Assembly: GCA_947175195.1 (NCBI GenBank)
Contig: CAMWLQ010000008.1
Location: 1-57,848 of the forward strand
Reading direction: 5' to 3'
Length of the DNA stretch: 57,848 nucleotides
From: an uncultured Clostridia bacterium
GTDB taxonomy: Bacteria; Bacillota; Clostridia; Christensenellales; Pumilibacteraceae
This document shows, piece by piece, positions 6,754-15,256 of this stretch; position 1 is the first letter of the stretch; every line of letters starts with the position of its first letter. Both the position numbers and the translations under genes were made by a program. The notes under the pieces are model-generated. The model was not told the DNA's origin, ran no database searches, and saw only the letters and a list, made by a program, of their open reading frames with translations.

Positions 6754-8762
6754 CAGTTATCCTTATTCCCAAACAAAGTCTCGTTCTTGCTGCATGTGCG
6801 TATTGTCTTTTTTGCAAGCTTAACAACGTTGTCGGTGTTGAATCCGCAAATCTCGAACAAGATTGATGCGGGCGCACTCATACCGAAACGGTCTATGCAG
6901 CACAATTCGCCGTCAAGTCCGACATACTTGTACCAGCAGCTTGACTTGCCCGCCTCGATTGCCACACGCGCGCGCACGTTGGACGGCAATACCGATTCCT
7001 TGTACTTAACTGTTTGAATATCAAACAATTCCATGCACGGCATACTCACCACGCGGGCGTCGATATTGTCCTTGGCAAGCTCCGCTTTTGCGTTGAGTGC
7101 GAGTGAAAGCTCCGAGCCCGTAGCGATAAGTATAACGTCGGGCGTTTCATTTTTGCTGTCCGCCGCAATATAGCCGCCGTAAAGCGCGTCCGTACTTGTG
7201 CAGTCGAGCTGCGGCAAGTTTTGGCGCGACGTGATTATTGCGGTCGGGCTTTTGCCAGTCCATGCCGATTCAAACGCGACAGCCGTTTCGGTTGCGTCCG
7301 CGGGACGGAAAACCTTTATTCCCGGTATTGCACGCAATCCGGTAAGCTGCTCTATAGGCTGATGTGTAGGTCCGTCCTCACCTACGCCGATACTGTCGTG
7401 CGACAGTACATAAACAACGGGGATGTTCATAAGCGCGCTCATACGAATAGCCGCTTTCATATAATCGGAGAACACCGTGAACGTCGCGCAAAACGGGAGC
7501 AATCCACCATGCAAATACAAGCCGTTGCATATCGCGCCCATTGCATGCTCACGAATACCGAAGTGAATATTGCGTCCGTTTTCGGTTGCGGAAACATCGC
7601 CGCCGTCCTTGATCTCAACCAAGTTAGAAGGAGCAAGGTCCGCCGAGCCACCCACAATAAACGGATTTTTTTGCGCTATCGCGTTGAGTATACGCAGTCC
7701 CGACGCGCGCGCCGCCTCCGGCTTTTCGGGCTTTTCGTAAATGCTGTCCAGCTCGTTAAAGTCAACGCTGCCCTTGCGCCATACCTGGAATTCCTCGTAC
7801 TCTTCGGGGTACTTGTTTTTGTACGTCTTGACGGTTTTGTTCCATTCGGTTTGATACTTAGCAAACACGGGCGCCATTTCAGCTACGTGGTCGGCAACTG
7901 CGGGCGGAACTTCAAAAGCGGGCATCTTGTATCCGAGCTTTTTGCGCAATTCCTTAATGTTGTCGGCGCCAAGCGGCGAGCCGTGGCACTTGGACGTGCC
8001 CGCAAGCGGCGAGCCGTAGCCTATTGTGGTGTTGATTATAATCAGCGACGGCTTGTCCTTATCGTCCTTGGCGAGCGTTATAGCCGCGGAAATCGCGTCT
8101 ATATCCTCGCCGTTGTTGACGCGTATGACCTGCCAGCCGAGCGCCTCATGGCGTTTGCCGACGTCCTCGGTAAACGTAATGTCTATACTGCCCTCTATAG
8201 TTATGCGGTTGCTATCGTACAAAACGATGAGCTTGCTCAGCTTTTGCGCGGCGGCAAACGACGCCGCCTCGTTTTCTATACCCTCCATCATGCAGCCGTC
8301 ACCGCACAGCGCATAGGTGTAGTGGTCTATAAGCGTGCAATCGGGCTTGTTGAACTTATTGGCCAGTATTCGCTCCGCCAATGCAAAGCCGACTGCGTTT
8401 GCCACACCCTGCCCGAGCGGACCTGTGGAAACCTCCACTCCGGCGGTAACACCGTATTCGGGATGCCCGGGGGTTTTGGACGTGTGCTGACGGAAACGCA
8501 TAAGGTCTTCCTTTGTCAGCCCGTAACCGAACACATGTAAAAGCGAGTATAACAGCGCGGAGCCATGCCCTGCGGAAAGCACAAACCTGTCGCGATCGAA
8601 AAAGTTGGGGTCTTTGGGATTATGCTTAAGCTGCTTTGCAAATAACGTGTAAGCCATAGGCGCGGCGCCCAAGCATATACCAGGGTGTCCGCTTTTTGCT
8701 TTTTCTATCGCCTCGACGGAAAGCATCCTCAATGTGGATATTGTCAGTTGTTCGTTTGTCAT
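6753..8762 (-). CDS. tkt: Transketolase
   Basis: Full-length 669-aa ThDP enzyme. The N-terminal pyrophosphate domain has GHPG, GHGSALLYSLLH and GDGCMMEG; the middle pyrimidine domain has GIREHAMGAICNGL and HDSIGVGEDGPTHQP; the C-terminal domain is complete. It interconverts pentose and triose/hexose phosphates and yields erythrose 4-phosphate, one of the two entry substrates of the shikimate pathway encoded just upstream. AAAAGGAGATATAA precedes the ATG. It lies 23 bases after the mutase gene and overlaps the next gene by one base at its stop. Confidence 0.96.
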   Translation of the reverse strand: MTNEQLTISTLRMLSVEAIEKAKSGHPGICLGAAPMAYTLFAKQLKHNPKDPNFFDRDRFVLSAGHGSALLYSLLHVFGYGLTKEDLMRFRQHTSKTPGHPEYGVTAGVEVSTGPLGQGVANAVGFALAERILANKFNKPDCTLIDHYTYALCGDGCMMEGIENEAASFAAAQKLSKLIVLYDSNRITIEGSIDITFTEDVGKRHEALGWQVIRVNNGEDIDAISAAITLAKDDKDKPSLIIINTTIGYGSPLAGTSKCHGSPLGADNIKELRKKLGYKMPAFEVPPAVADHVAEMAPVFAKYQTEWNKTVKTYKNKYPEEYEEFQVWRKGSVDFNELDSIYEKPEKPEAARASGLRILNAIAQKNPFIVGGSADLAPSNLVEIKDGGDVSATENGRNIHFGIREHAMGAICNGLYLHGGLLPFCATFTVFSDYMKAAIRMSALMNIPVVYVLSHDSIGVGEDGPTHQPIEQLTGLRAIPGIKVFRPADATETAVAFESAWTGKSPTAIITSRQNLPQLDCTSTDALYGGYIAADSKNETPDVILIATGSELSLALNAKAELAKDNIDARVVSMPCMELFDIQTVKYKESVLPSNVRARVAIEAGKSSCWYKYVGLDGELCCIDRFGMSAPASILFEICGFNTDNVVKLAKKTIRTCSKNETLFGNKDN

Positions 8763-8785
8763 TTATATCTCCTTTTACAAGTGTG

Positions 8786-10591
8786 TTATTCTTCCGTATC
8801 GACCGTTTCAAATTCGTCTTCTACGTCGTATGCCTCATCGGATTCGACGGCATAGTCACCCTCCGCCGTTTCGTACACCTCGTCGGTTTCGGTAGCGTAA
8901 TCACCCTCCGCCGTTTCATACGTCTCGTCGGTATCGGCGGCGTAGTCACCTTCAGCCGTTTCGTATACCTCGTCGGTTTCGGCGGCGTAATCATCGTTCG
9001 CCGTTTCATATGCCTCGTCGGTTTCAGCGGCATATTCCTCGTCCGTTGTTTCGTACACCTCGTCGGTTTCCGATTGTTCATACGCCTGCTGCTCGGCATC
9101 GGCTATCAGCTCGTACAGCGGCGTGGTGTCCAAGCCCACAAAACCGTTAAGGAACGAATACAGCAATCGTGCAATGCTGAGCGAGCCGCCCGCCTTGTCC
9201 GATTCTATATATATGGGCAATACTGGATCGTGCACGCTGGTGCGAACGATAAAGTACCCGTCGGCATGCGACACGTAAGCGCGCACACCCTCGTAGTTGT
9301 CGTCCGAAAGCCTGAGCATGCGCTCTGACATTGCGGTCAGTCTTGCAATTATTTTGTCCGCAACCTCGCGCCAGTTTTCGCATGTAAAGCTAAGGCGAAT
9401 ATCGCGCTCCTCCAGCGGCATTTGCAGGTCGTCTATAAGGTCGTTAAGCGACATGCCCTTTTTGCGCAGTCCGGACATAACTATAAGTATCTTTGCTATA
9501 AAGTACGCGCCGTCGTCCAAAAAATAATGATCGGCAAAAGCCGCGTGCCCGCTGCTTTCTATGGCAAGCGGCGCGTCCACGCCCTCGTCGCACAACCGTT
9601 TTGCCTCGTCTATCACGTTGCGGTAGCCGCGTTTAAACCGCTTTTGAACGCCGCCGCGGCTTTCTATAAACATGCGCAAGCCCTCGTTGGTTACCGAGTC
9701 GGTAACGATTGTCGCGCCCTGATGATCGGGCAAAATCATTGCCGCAGCAAGCGCTATCAGCCTTGAACGGTTGATTTCCGTACCGTCGGCTGTTACCACC
9801 GCGCAACGGTCGGCGTCCGCGTCGAAAATAATACCCAGGTCCGCGCCCGTTGCTATAACTCGGTTTTTGAGCGACTGCATAGCCTCGGCGTTTTCGGGAT
9901 TGGGCGCGTGTGCGGGGAAGTTTCCGTTCGGCTCCAAATACTGCGACGGCGAAATGTTGCCGCCAAGCGGCTCTATAACGCGCTTGGCAAAAAATCCACC
10001 TACGCCATGCCCCGCGTCCACCGCGATTTTCATCCCCTTAAGCGGAAGGAAAAGGCCTGTCCCCTTTCTTATCGTTTCGGTAAGCGAATCGCAGTACAGC
10101 CGCAAAAAGTCCCTGCGTATAACCGTAGACGTGGATGAACGTTCTGGCTTTTCGCCGTTATTTGCAAGCTCGATAATCTCGTCGAGCTGCGCCGAATTTA
10201 CGCCGCCCTCGGGCACGAAAAATTTAAGTCCGTTAATATCGCTGGGATGGTGACTGGCGGTTATCATAATCGATCCGTCCGCAAACATGGACGGGAATTG
10301 CGTAACCATATACGCCGCAGGCGTGGAAAACAAGCCGCAATCGAAAATTTCCAGTCCGGCATACTTTAGTTCGGCAACGATTGCGCGCGAAAAGCCCTCG
10401 CTTGTAAGCCGACTGTCGCGAGCTATCGCTATTTTGCATCTGGGCTTGTCCATACGCCGCACTACCCACAGTGCAAAGGCGCTTGCCAAATCCCTAACGG
10501 CTTGCTCGGTAAGAGGTGCGCTCTTGCCCTCGGATTCAATCGCTCTGCCGCGAATATCCGTTCCGCTCTTTAATATGCCGTAATTATTCAT
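8786..10591 (-). CDS. Phosphomannomutase/phosphoglucomutase with an acidic repeat tail
   Basis: Alpha-D-phosphohexomutase of 601 aa. The phosphoserine loop is TASHHPSDING (Ser113), the metal loop is DADADR (257-262, usually DGDGDR), and the sugar loop is ESSGH (345-349). The core ends near residue 495, the usual family length. After it comes a 94-residue tail (508-601) of five 15-residue repeats built on ETDEVYETAEGDYAA plus a partial copy, strongly acidic and with regular tyrosines, probably disordered. AGGAGAGAGT precedes the ATG. Its place in an aro operon suggests a central carbohydrate role; the exact sugar substrate cannot be read from sequence. Confidence 0.92.
   Translation of the reverse strand: MNNYGILKSGTDIRGRAIESEGKSAPLTEQAVRDLASAFALWVVRRMDKPRCKIAIARDSRLTSEGFSRAIVAELKYAGLEIFDCGLFSTPAAYMVTQFPSMFADGSIMITASHHPSDINGLKFFVPEGGVNSAQLDEIIELANNGEKPERSSTSTVIRRDFLRLYCDSLTETIRKGTGLFLPLKGMKIAVDAGHGVGGFFAKRVIEPLGGNISPSQYLEPNGNFPAHAPNPENAEAMQSLKNRVIATGADLGIIFDADADRCAVVTADGTEINRSRLIALAAAMILPDHQGATIVTDSVTNEGLRMFIESRGGVQKRFKRGYRNVIDEAKRLCDEGVDAPLAIESSGHAAFADHYFLDDGAYFIAKILIVMSGLRKKGMSLNDLIDDLQMPLEERDIRLSFTCENWREVADKIIARLTAMSERMLRLSDDNYEGVRAYVSHADGYFIVRTSVHDPVLPIYIESDKAGGSLSIARLLYSFLNGFVGLDTTPLYELIADAEQQAYEQSETDEVYETTDEEYAAETDEAYETANDDYAAETDEVYETAEGDYAADTDETYETAEGDYATETDEVYETAEGDYAVESDEAYDVEDEFETVDTEE
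8846..9070 (-). repeat. 45-bp coding tandem repeats in the mutase tail
   Basis: Five consecutive 45-bp units encode residues 508-582, each a variant of ETDEVYETAEGDYAA. The units differ by scattered substitutions, mostly conservative, while length stays exactly 45 bp. This suggests expansion by slippage or unequal recombination under selection for an acidic Tyr-containing peptide. Confidence 0.9.
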
Positions 10592-10674
10592 ACTCTCTCC
10601 TAACGGGCGTTACAGGTATATTATATATCTTTTAGTCGTGTTTGACAAATGTTTTGCCCAAAATTCGGCAAATT

Positions 10675-11826
10675 TCACAAAATCCGCAGTATGCCGTCGT
10701 AACCGCGCACGCTGTAATCCGCCGAACATTCCTTGCTTTCGCTCGGGTCGAATAGGCATGTGTCTATACCGCTGTTTATGCCGCCGCGAATGTCGGAATT
10801 TATACTGTCGCCGAAGATAAGCGTTCTCGACTTATCCACGCCGCCAAGCTCATTAAACACACAATCAAACAACCGCGGGTCGGGTTTATTGTACCCTATC
10901 TCCTCGGATATAAACGCGCCGTCAATACAGCCGTCCAAAGCCTTAAGCCGCTCATGAGCGACACGCGCAAGACCGTTGGTGAGTATGTATACCTTGATAC
11001 CGCGATTGCGCACGGCAGATAAAAACTCCGTCGCGCCGTCCAATAAGAATCGCGTTTTCTTTAAGTTCTCCAAAAACGTTTCGCTAACTACAGAAACGTC
11101 AAAATCCTCGCCCAGCCGCTCTTTCAGCATAGAAAACCTGAGCGTATCGAGCTTGTCACGCTCTATCAGCTTGTCCTCCAGCTTTCGCCAAACTATGGCG
11201 GACGCCTCGCCGAATTCTTTTACTATCCTCTCGTCATCGGCTTTTACGCCAACCGCGCGCGCAGCACCTACTATGGACGTGCGCATAGCTTTTTGAAAAT
11301 CCAGTACCGTATCGTCCGCATCGCAAAGCAGTATGTCGTACCTGTTGGGGCGCGGGCTGGACAAAGCGCATGATAGCTTTTGCACGCAGTCGCCCGATGT
11401 TGTATCTATCGTATAATCGGCATAGCGACTGTACAGCGCAGCGCGCTCGTTTACTATTTTTTCTATATCGGTCTTGAACGGTCTGTCCGATCCCGCAATG
11501 CGCTCCTTAAGCGTTTCCACAGGCGCAGTAAGACACACAATATCACAACGGCTGCGTAACGCGTTAATGTTGCGTTTATCGAGCACTGCCCCGCCACCGC
11601 ACGATATGATTTCGGCATCCGAATTTACTGCCTGTAAAACGAGCTCATGCTCGATTTTTCTAAACGCACTCTCGCCGTTATCGCTTATATAGCGCGAAAT
11701 ATCGCCGTAGCGGGCTGTAAACACCTCGTCGGTATCAAACACATTACAGCCGTGTTTCGCCTTATATTGCAGGGCAAGCGAGGTTTTTCCGCTACCCATA
11801 GGACCGATTAACGCTATTCTTTGCAC
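10675..11826 (-). CDS. Shikimate kinase fused to a YjjG-like HAD phosphatase
   Basis: Two domains in one frame. Residues about 1-157 are shikimate kinase (AroK/AroL): P-loop GPMGSGKT at 8-15, DTD at 31-33, CGGG at about 76-79 and a DRPF lid motif. Residues about 160-383 are a HAD hydrolase resembling the pyrimidine nucleotidase YjjG: DADDT (169-173, nucleophile), ILTNG, EEIGYNKPDPRLF and FGDSINSDIRGG. The kinase supplies shikimate 3-phosphate to AroA; the HAD partner's substrate is unknown. I start at GTG 11826, with AAGG 8 bases upstream, where the kinase strand begins; an ATG at 11880 is in frame but lies inside aroQ without a well-spaced site. The gene overlaps the aroQ end. Confidence 0.85.
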   Translation of the reverse strand: MQRIALIGPMGSGKTSLALQYKAKHGCNVFDTDEVFTARYGDISRYISDNGESAFRKIEHELVLQAVNSDAEIISCGGGAVLDKRNINALRSRCDIVCLTAPVETLKERIAGSDRPFKTDIEKIVNERAALYSRYADYTIDTTSGDCVQKLSCALSSPRPNRYDILLCDADDTVLDFQKAMRTSIVGAARAVGVKADDERIVKEFGEASAIVWRKLEDKLIERDKLDTLRFSMLKERLGEDFDVSVVSETFLENLKKTRFLLDGATEFLSAVRNRGIKVYILTNGLARVAHERLKALDGCIDGAFISEEIGYNKPDPRLFDCVFNELGGVDKSRTLIFGDSINSDIRGGINSGIDTCLFDPSESKECSADYSVRGYDGILRIL

Positions 11827-12233
11827 AGTAAATACCTTAACGCCAAAATGTAGCCGTCGCCGCCGAATCCGGCTATACATCCTGCCGTATGCTTTGCAAG
11901 CACGCTTTTTTGCCTGAATTCCTCACGCGCCAAAATGTTGGACAAATGCACTTCCACAGTCTTTGCCTTTACGCAAGAGAGCGCGTCGGCTATCGCATAT
12001 GAATAGTGCGTGTACGCGCCGGCGTTGATAATAAGCCCGTCAAAGCCGCCCTGCTGCAGGCGATTGACTATCTCGCCCTCTATGTTGGACTGAAAAAATT
12101 CTATTTCCGCGCCGTGCGATTCGGCGAATTGTTTAATCCGCGCGTTAATCTCGTCCAAGCTTTCCGTGCCGTAAATTTCCTCGCGCTTTCCCGTCATGTT
12201 TATGTTGACGCCGTTAAGTACCAAAACATTCAT
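11814..12233 (-). CDS. aroQ: Type II 3-dehydroquinate dehydratase AroQ
   Basis: 139 residues, the compact dodecameric class II fold. The N-terminus MNVLVLNGVNIN matches the class motif, the active-site lid tyrosine is in REEIYG, and the IINAGAYTHYSYAI and VEVHLSNI motifs follow. It dehydrates 3-dehydroquinate to 3-dehydroshikimate. Two adjacent ATG codons (12236, 12233) follow GGAGG; the second has better spacing. The first overlaps the aroE stop codon, so translation is coupled either way. Confidence 0.95.
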   Translation of the reverse strand: MNVLVLNGVNINMTGKREEIYGTESLDEINARIKQFAESHGAEIEFFQSNIEGEIVNRLQQGGFDGLIINAGAYTHYSYAIADALSCVKAKTVEVHLSNILAREEFRQKSVLAKHTAGCIAGFGGDGYILALRYLLCKE

Positions 12234-12235
12234 CA

Positions 12236-13018
12236 TTATCCTCCCAAACAGCCGTTCGCCTTTACGCGAAAAGCGACGTGCTCGTAAATATTTTCCACAT
12301 CGAACGTGCCGTTAAGTAAAATCCTGTCGCCCTCTATCGCCTGATAGATGAGCATATCCCCGCCGTCCGCCACTTGTGCGCCGCCGTTACGGTTGCGCCG
12401 CAAAAACGGCGTCGCAGCAGAATAAACCAAATCGAACGCAAAGTCGAATGACGGCAGCACGCAAAATGCGGCAAGCGCGTCCTCGCCGTTTGTGCCGAGC
12501 GGCGTGCAGTTCACTATCAGCTCCGCCTGCTGATTGGCGTACAGCTCGGCGCCGCCGTACTTTGCAACAAGCCGAGCGGCATTAATATTGGACCGTCCAA
12601 GCACGTAAACCTTTTTACCCGAAGCGGTCAGCGCATTTACCACAGCGTGCGCCGCGCCGCCCGTACCCAGCACCAGTGCGGACTGCACGCTGCTCCGCCA
12701 GTCAACAAAGTTACGGTCGAGCGCGCGAACAAAACCTATGCCGTCGGTGTTGTACGCCGTTTTGTTCGAGCAACGCACAAGATTAACGGACTGCTCGTCG
12801 CAGTCGAAAAACCGCTTGATTTCCGACTTGTACGGCTTGGTGACGAAAAAACCGTCATAGTCGTGCAAAAGAGTGCGCACCGCCTCGCCAAGCCTGCCGT
12901 ACTGCACGTCCAAAACGTCGAACTCTATATCAATACCAAGCGCGTCCGCGATAGCCTTGTGCACCGCAGGCGACCTTGTGTAAGAAATATCCTTGCCGAG
13001 CAATGCCGCTTTAAACAC
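12236..13018 (-). CDS. aroE: Shikimate dehydrogenase AroE
   Basis: Reduces 3-dehydroshikimate with NADPH. It shows SYTRSPAVH (shikimate-binding serines), VTKPYK with the catalytic lysine, NTDGIGF with the catalytic aspartate, and the GTGGAAHAV nucleotide-binding turn. The protein is 260 aa, slightly short for the family. VTKPYK departs from the usual VTIPHK (Ile to Lys, His to Tyr) but keeps the final lysine. It overlaps aroA by 8 bases. Confidence 0.93.
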   Translation of the reverse strand: MFKAALLGKDISYTRSPAVHKAIADALGIDIEFDVLDVQYGRLGEAVRTLLHDYDGFFVTKPYKSEIKRFFDCDEQSVNLVRCSNKTAYNTDGIGFVRALDRNFVDWRSSVQSALVLGTGGAAHAVVNALTASGKKVYVLGRSNINAARLVAKYGGAELYANQQAELIVNCTPLGTNGEDALAAFCVLPSFDFAFDLVYSAATPFLRRNRNGGAQVADGGDMLIYQAIEGDRILLNGTFDVENIYEHVAFRVKANGCLGG

Positions 13019-14258
13019 CTATCACCTCCTCGAAAAAGGACGGATAGCTGACGGCGACGCAGTCGGCGTTTTGTATTACACAGCCCTCGCCCGCCGCAGC
13101 CGCAACCGCCGCAGCCATTGCAATGCGGTGGTCGCCGTAAGAATCGACTTTGCCGAATACAAGCGGCTTGCCGCCGCAAACAACAATACTGTCGCCGCGC
13201 TGGTCTATATCCGCGCCCAAGCTACGCAGTGCGGCAACCGTCGTATTTATGCGGTCGCTCTCCTTATGCCTAAGCTCGCCCGCACCCTCGATTACGCTGA
13301 CGCCGTCTATATGACACGCCAGCGCGCACAGCACGGGTATTTCGTCAATCAACAGCGGCACTTCGTTTTCGCCTATTATGATAGGGCGCAGCTTGCCGCC
13401 GCTCACGGTTATATCGCCGTAAGGCTCGTCGCAGTCGGTAAAATTATCTATACTCACCCTTGCGCCGATTTTGCGCAAAACGTTTATAAACGCCGTGCGC
13501 GTAGGATTAAGCCCGACTGATTTTACCGTACAACTGCCGTGCAAAGCAAGCGCCGCCGCAAGCGGATACGCCGCCGCGGAAATATCGCCGACTACCGTTA
13601 TGTCGTTGCCGAAAAGAACGCTGTTTCGGCACGTTACGGTATTGTCCGCAACCGATACTTCGCCGTTGATCTTACTTAGCATAATCTCGGTATGGTCGCG
13701 CGTTTTAACCTTTTCGGTTACGGTGACCGACGACGAACAATTCAGTCCCGCAAGCAACAATGCGCTTTTTACCTGCGCCGACGATATGGGCATAAAGTAT
13801 TCCAGCCCGCCGAGCGCCGACCCTATAACTCGCACCGGCAAATGCCCGTCGGTGTCCTCTATCCTCGCGCCCATAAGCCTCAGCGGGTCGATTATGCGCC
13901 GCATTGGACGGGCGCGCAAAGACTCATCGCCGTCTATACCAAACACTCCGTTAAGTCCCGAAAGCAAGCCTATAAGCAGCCGCGCCGTCGTTGCGGAATT
14001 GCCGCAGTCAAGCGAACACGAACGAAACGGCGCGCCTATTACGTGCGCGGTGTTACCTTCCAATGTAATGCTTGCGCCCAAAGCGCGCATACAATCGACG
14101 GCGGACAGCACGTCGGCGCACAGCGAAAGATTGCGCACCTCGGACTTGCCGACGGCGTAAGAGCAAAGAATAACCGCACGCACCGATATGCTCTTGTCGG
14201 GCGTGCTCATCAACGTTTTGTCGTAACTGTTCAGTTTGGGAACAGCTTTTTCGCTCAT
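13011..14258 (-). CDS. aroA: EPSP synthase AroA (3-phosphoshikimate 1-carboxyvinyltransferase)
   Basis: 415-residue enolpyruvyl transferase joining PEP to shikimate 3-phosphate. Visible motifs are DKSIS near the N-terminus, GNSATTARLL (PEP site), RPMRRI, SAQVKSALLLAGL, EVPLLIDEIPVL and RHKESDR. The PEP loop reads GNSATT rather than the more common GNSGTT (Gly to Ala); in this family changes at the corresponding glycine are linked to altered glyphosate affinity, so reduced sensitivity is possible but unproven. It overlaps aroB by 4 bases and aroE by 8. Confidence 0.95.
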   Translation of the reverse strand: MSEKAVPKLNSYDKTLMSTPDKSISVRAVILCSYAVGKSEVRNLSLCADVLSAVDCMRALGASITLEGNTAHVIGAPFRSCSLDCGNSATTARLLIGLLSGLNGVFGIDGDESLRARPMRRIIDPLRLMGARIEDTDGHLPVRVIGSALGGLEYFMPISSAQVKSALLLAGLNCSSSVTVTEKVKTRDHTEIMLSKINGEVSVADNTVTCRNSVLFGNDITVVGDISAAAYPLAAALALHGSCTVKSVGLNPTRTAFINVLRKIGARVSIDNFTDCDEPYGDITVSGGKLRPIIIGENEVPLLIDEIPVLCALACHIDGVSVIEGAGELRHKESDRINTTVAALRSLGADIDQRGDSIVVCGGKPLVFGKVDSYGDHRIAMAAAVAAAAGEGCVIQNADCVAVSYPSFFEEVIGV

Positions 14259-15256
14259 ACCTTTTTGAGTTCCTTTATTGCTCCGTCATACCGCTCGATA
14301 AAGTCGCTTTGCGCTATGCGCACATTGGACACCTCGCCCGCTGCGGTCGGCAGCATGATCGTAATCATGTCGCCTTCGTTCTTTTTGTCATGCAACGCGC
14401 GTTCCTTGACCGATTTGGTAGAGGTGCGCGGCGGCGTTACAAACCGCTTGCATATCGATATTATTTGATTGTAAAAATCTTTGTCGATTATGTCTTTGCA
14501 CATTGCACATTCGGTCATTATACCCTTAAGCACGTACTCGCCGTGAGTGGACTTATATCCGTCCGCCGCCTCCAGCGCGTGTCCTACGGTGTGACCTATA
14601 TTCAAATTTTTGCGCAATCCGTTTTCTTTGGGATCGGCATCGACCACCGCCTGCTTGATCTCTATACACTTTTCTATAAGCGCGTATACGGCGTCGCGGT
14701 CGTATGCGATTATATTATCCAAATTATCTATGAGCATGGAGTAAGACTTTTCGGTGAGCAAGCATGTTTTTATCATCTCGCCGTAGCCGCACAGCCAATC
14801 CTCCTCGTACAGCGTTTCCAAAAAATGATAGGATATTATTACGCTTTCGGGCGCGTGGAATGTGCCTATAAGGTTTTTTACGCCACCGTAGTCGATTGCG
14901 GTCTTGCCGCCTATGCACGAATCCACCATTGCAAGCAACGTGGTGGGAATAACCACCCAAGCAATTCCGCGCATATAAAGCGATGCCGCAAGCCCCACGA
15001 CGTCGCCCACAACGCCGCCGCCAAGCGCGGCAATTTTATCGGTGCGCTTTAATCCACGCGCGCCCATTGTCTCTAATATCGAAAACAAGGTTTGTTGGTT
15101 TTTGCTTTTTTCGCCAGCGGGTATGATAAACGCGTTTTTACTCAGCTCGGGATATAGCCGCGCAACGTTTTCGTCGGTAACGACCATTGCGCACAACGAC
15201 AATGCGTTTTCTATATCGCCTACAATATTTTTTCCGTACATTACGTTAGTCGTCAT
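14255..15256 (-). CDS. aroB: 3-dehydroquinate synthase AroB
   Basis: Cyclises DAHP to 3-dehydroquinate using NAD and a divalent metal. Motifs: AGEKSKN, GGGVVGDVVGLAAS (NAD-binding), PTTLLAMVDSCIGGKTAID, and the metal ligands in GHTVGHALEA. The start at 15256 follows AAGGAGA and overlaps the aroC stop as ATGA; an upstream in-frame extension of 45 residues is Arg/Gly-rich, lies inside aroC and is not part of the family. At 333 aa it is a little short, with the shortening at the N-terminus. Confidence 0.95.
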   Translation of the reverse strand: MTTNVMYGKNIVGDIENALSLCAMVVTDENVARLYPELSKNAFIIPAGEKSKNQQTLFSILETMGARGLKRTDKIAALGGGVVGDVVGLAASLYMRGIAWVVIPTTLLAMVDSCIGGKTAIDYGGVKNLIGTFHAPESVIISYHFLETLYEEDWLCGYGEMIKTCLLTEKSYSMLIDNLDNIIAYDRDAVYALIEKCIEIKQAVVDADPKENGLRKNLNIGHTVGHALEAADGYKSTHGEYVLKGIMTECAMCKDIIDKDFYNQIISICKRFVTPPRTSTKSVKERALHDKKNEGDMITIMLPTAAGEVSNVRIAQSDFIERYDGAIKELKKV

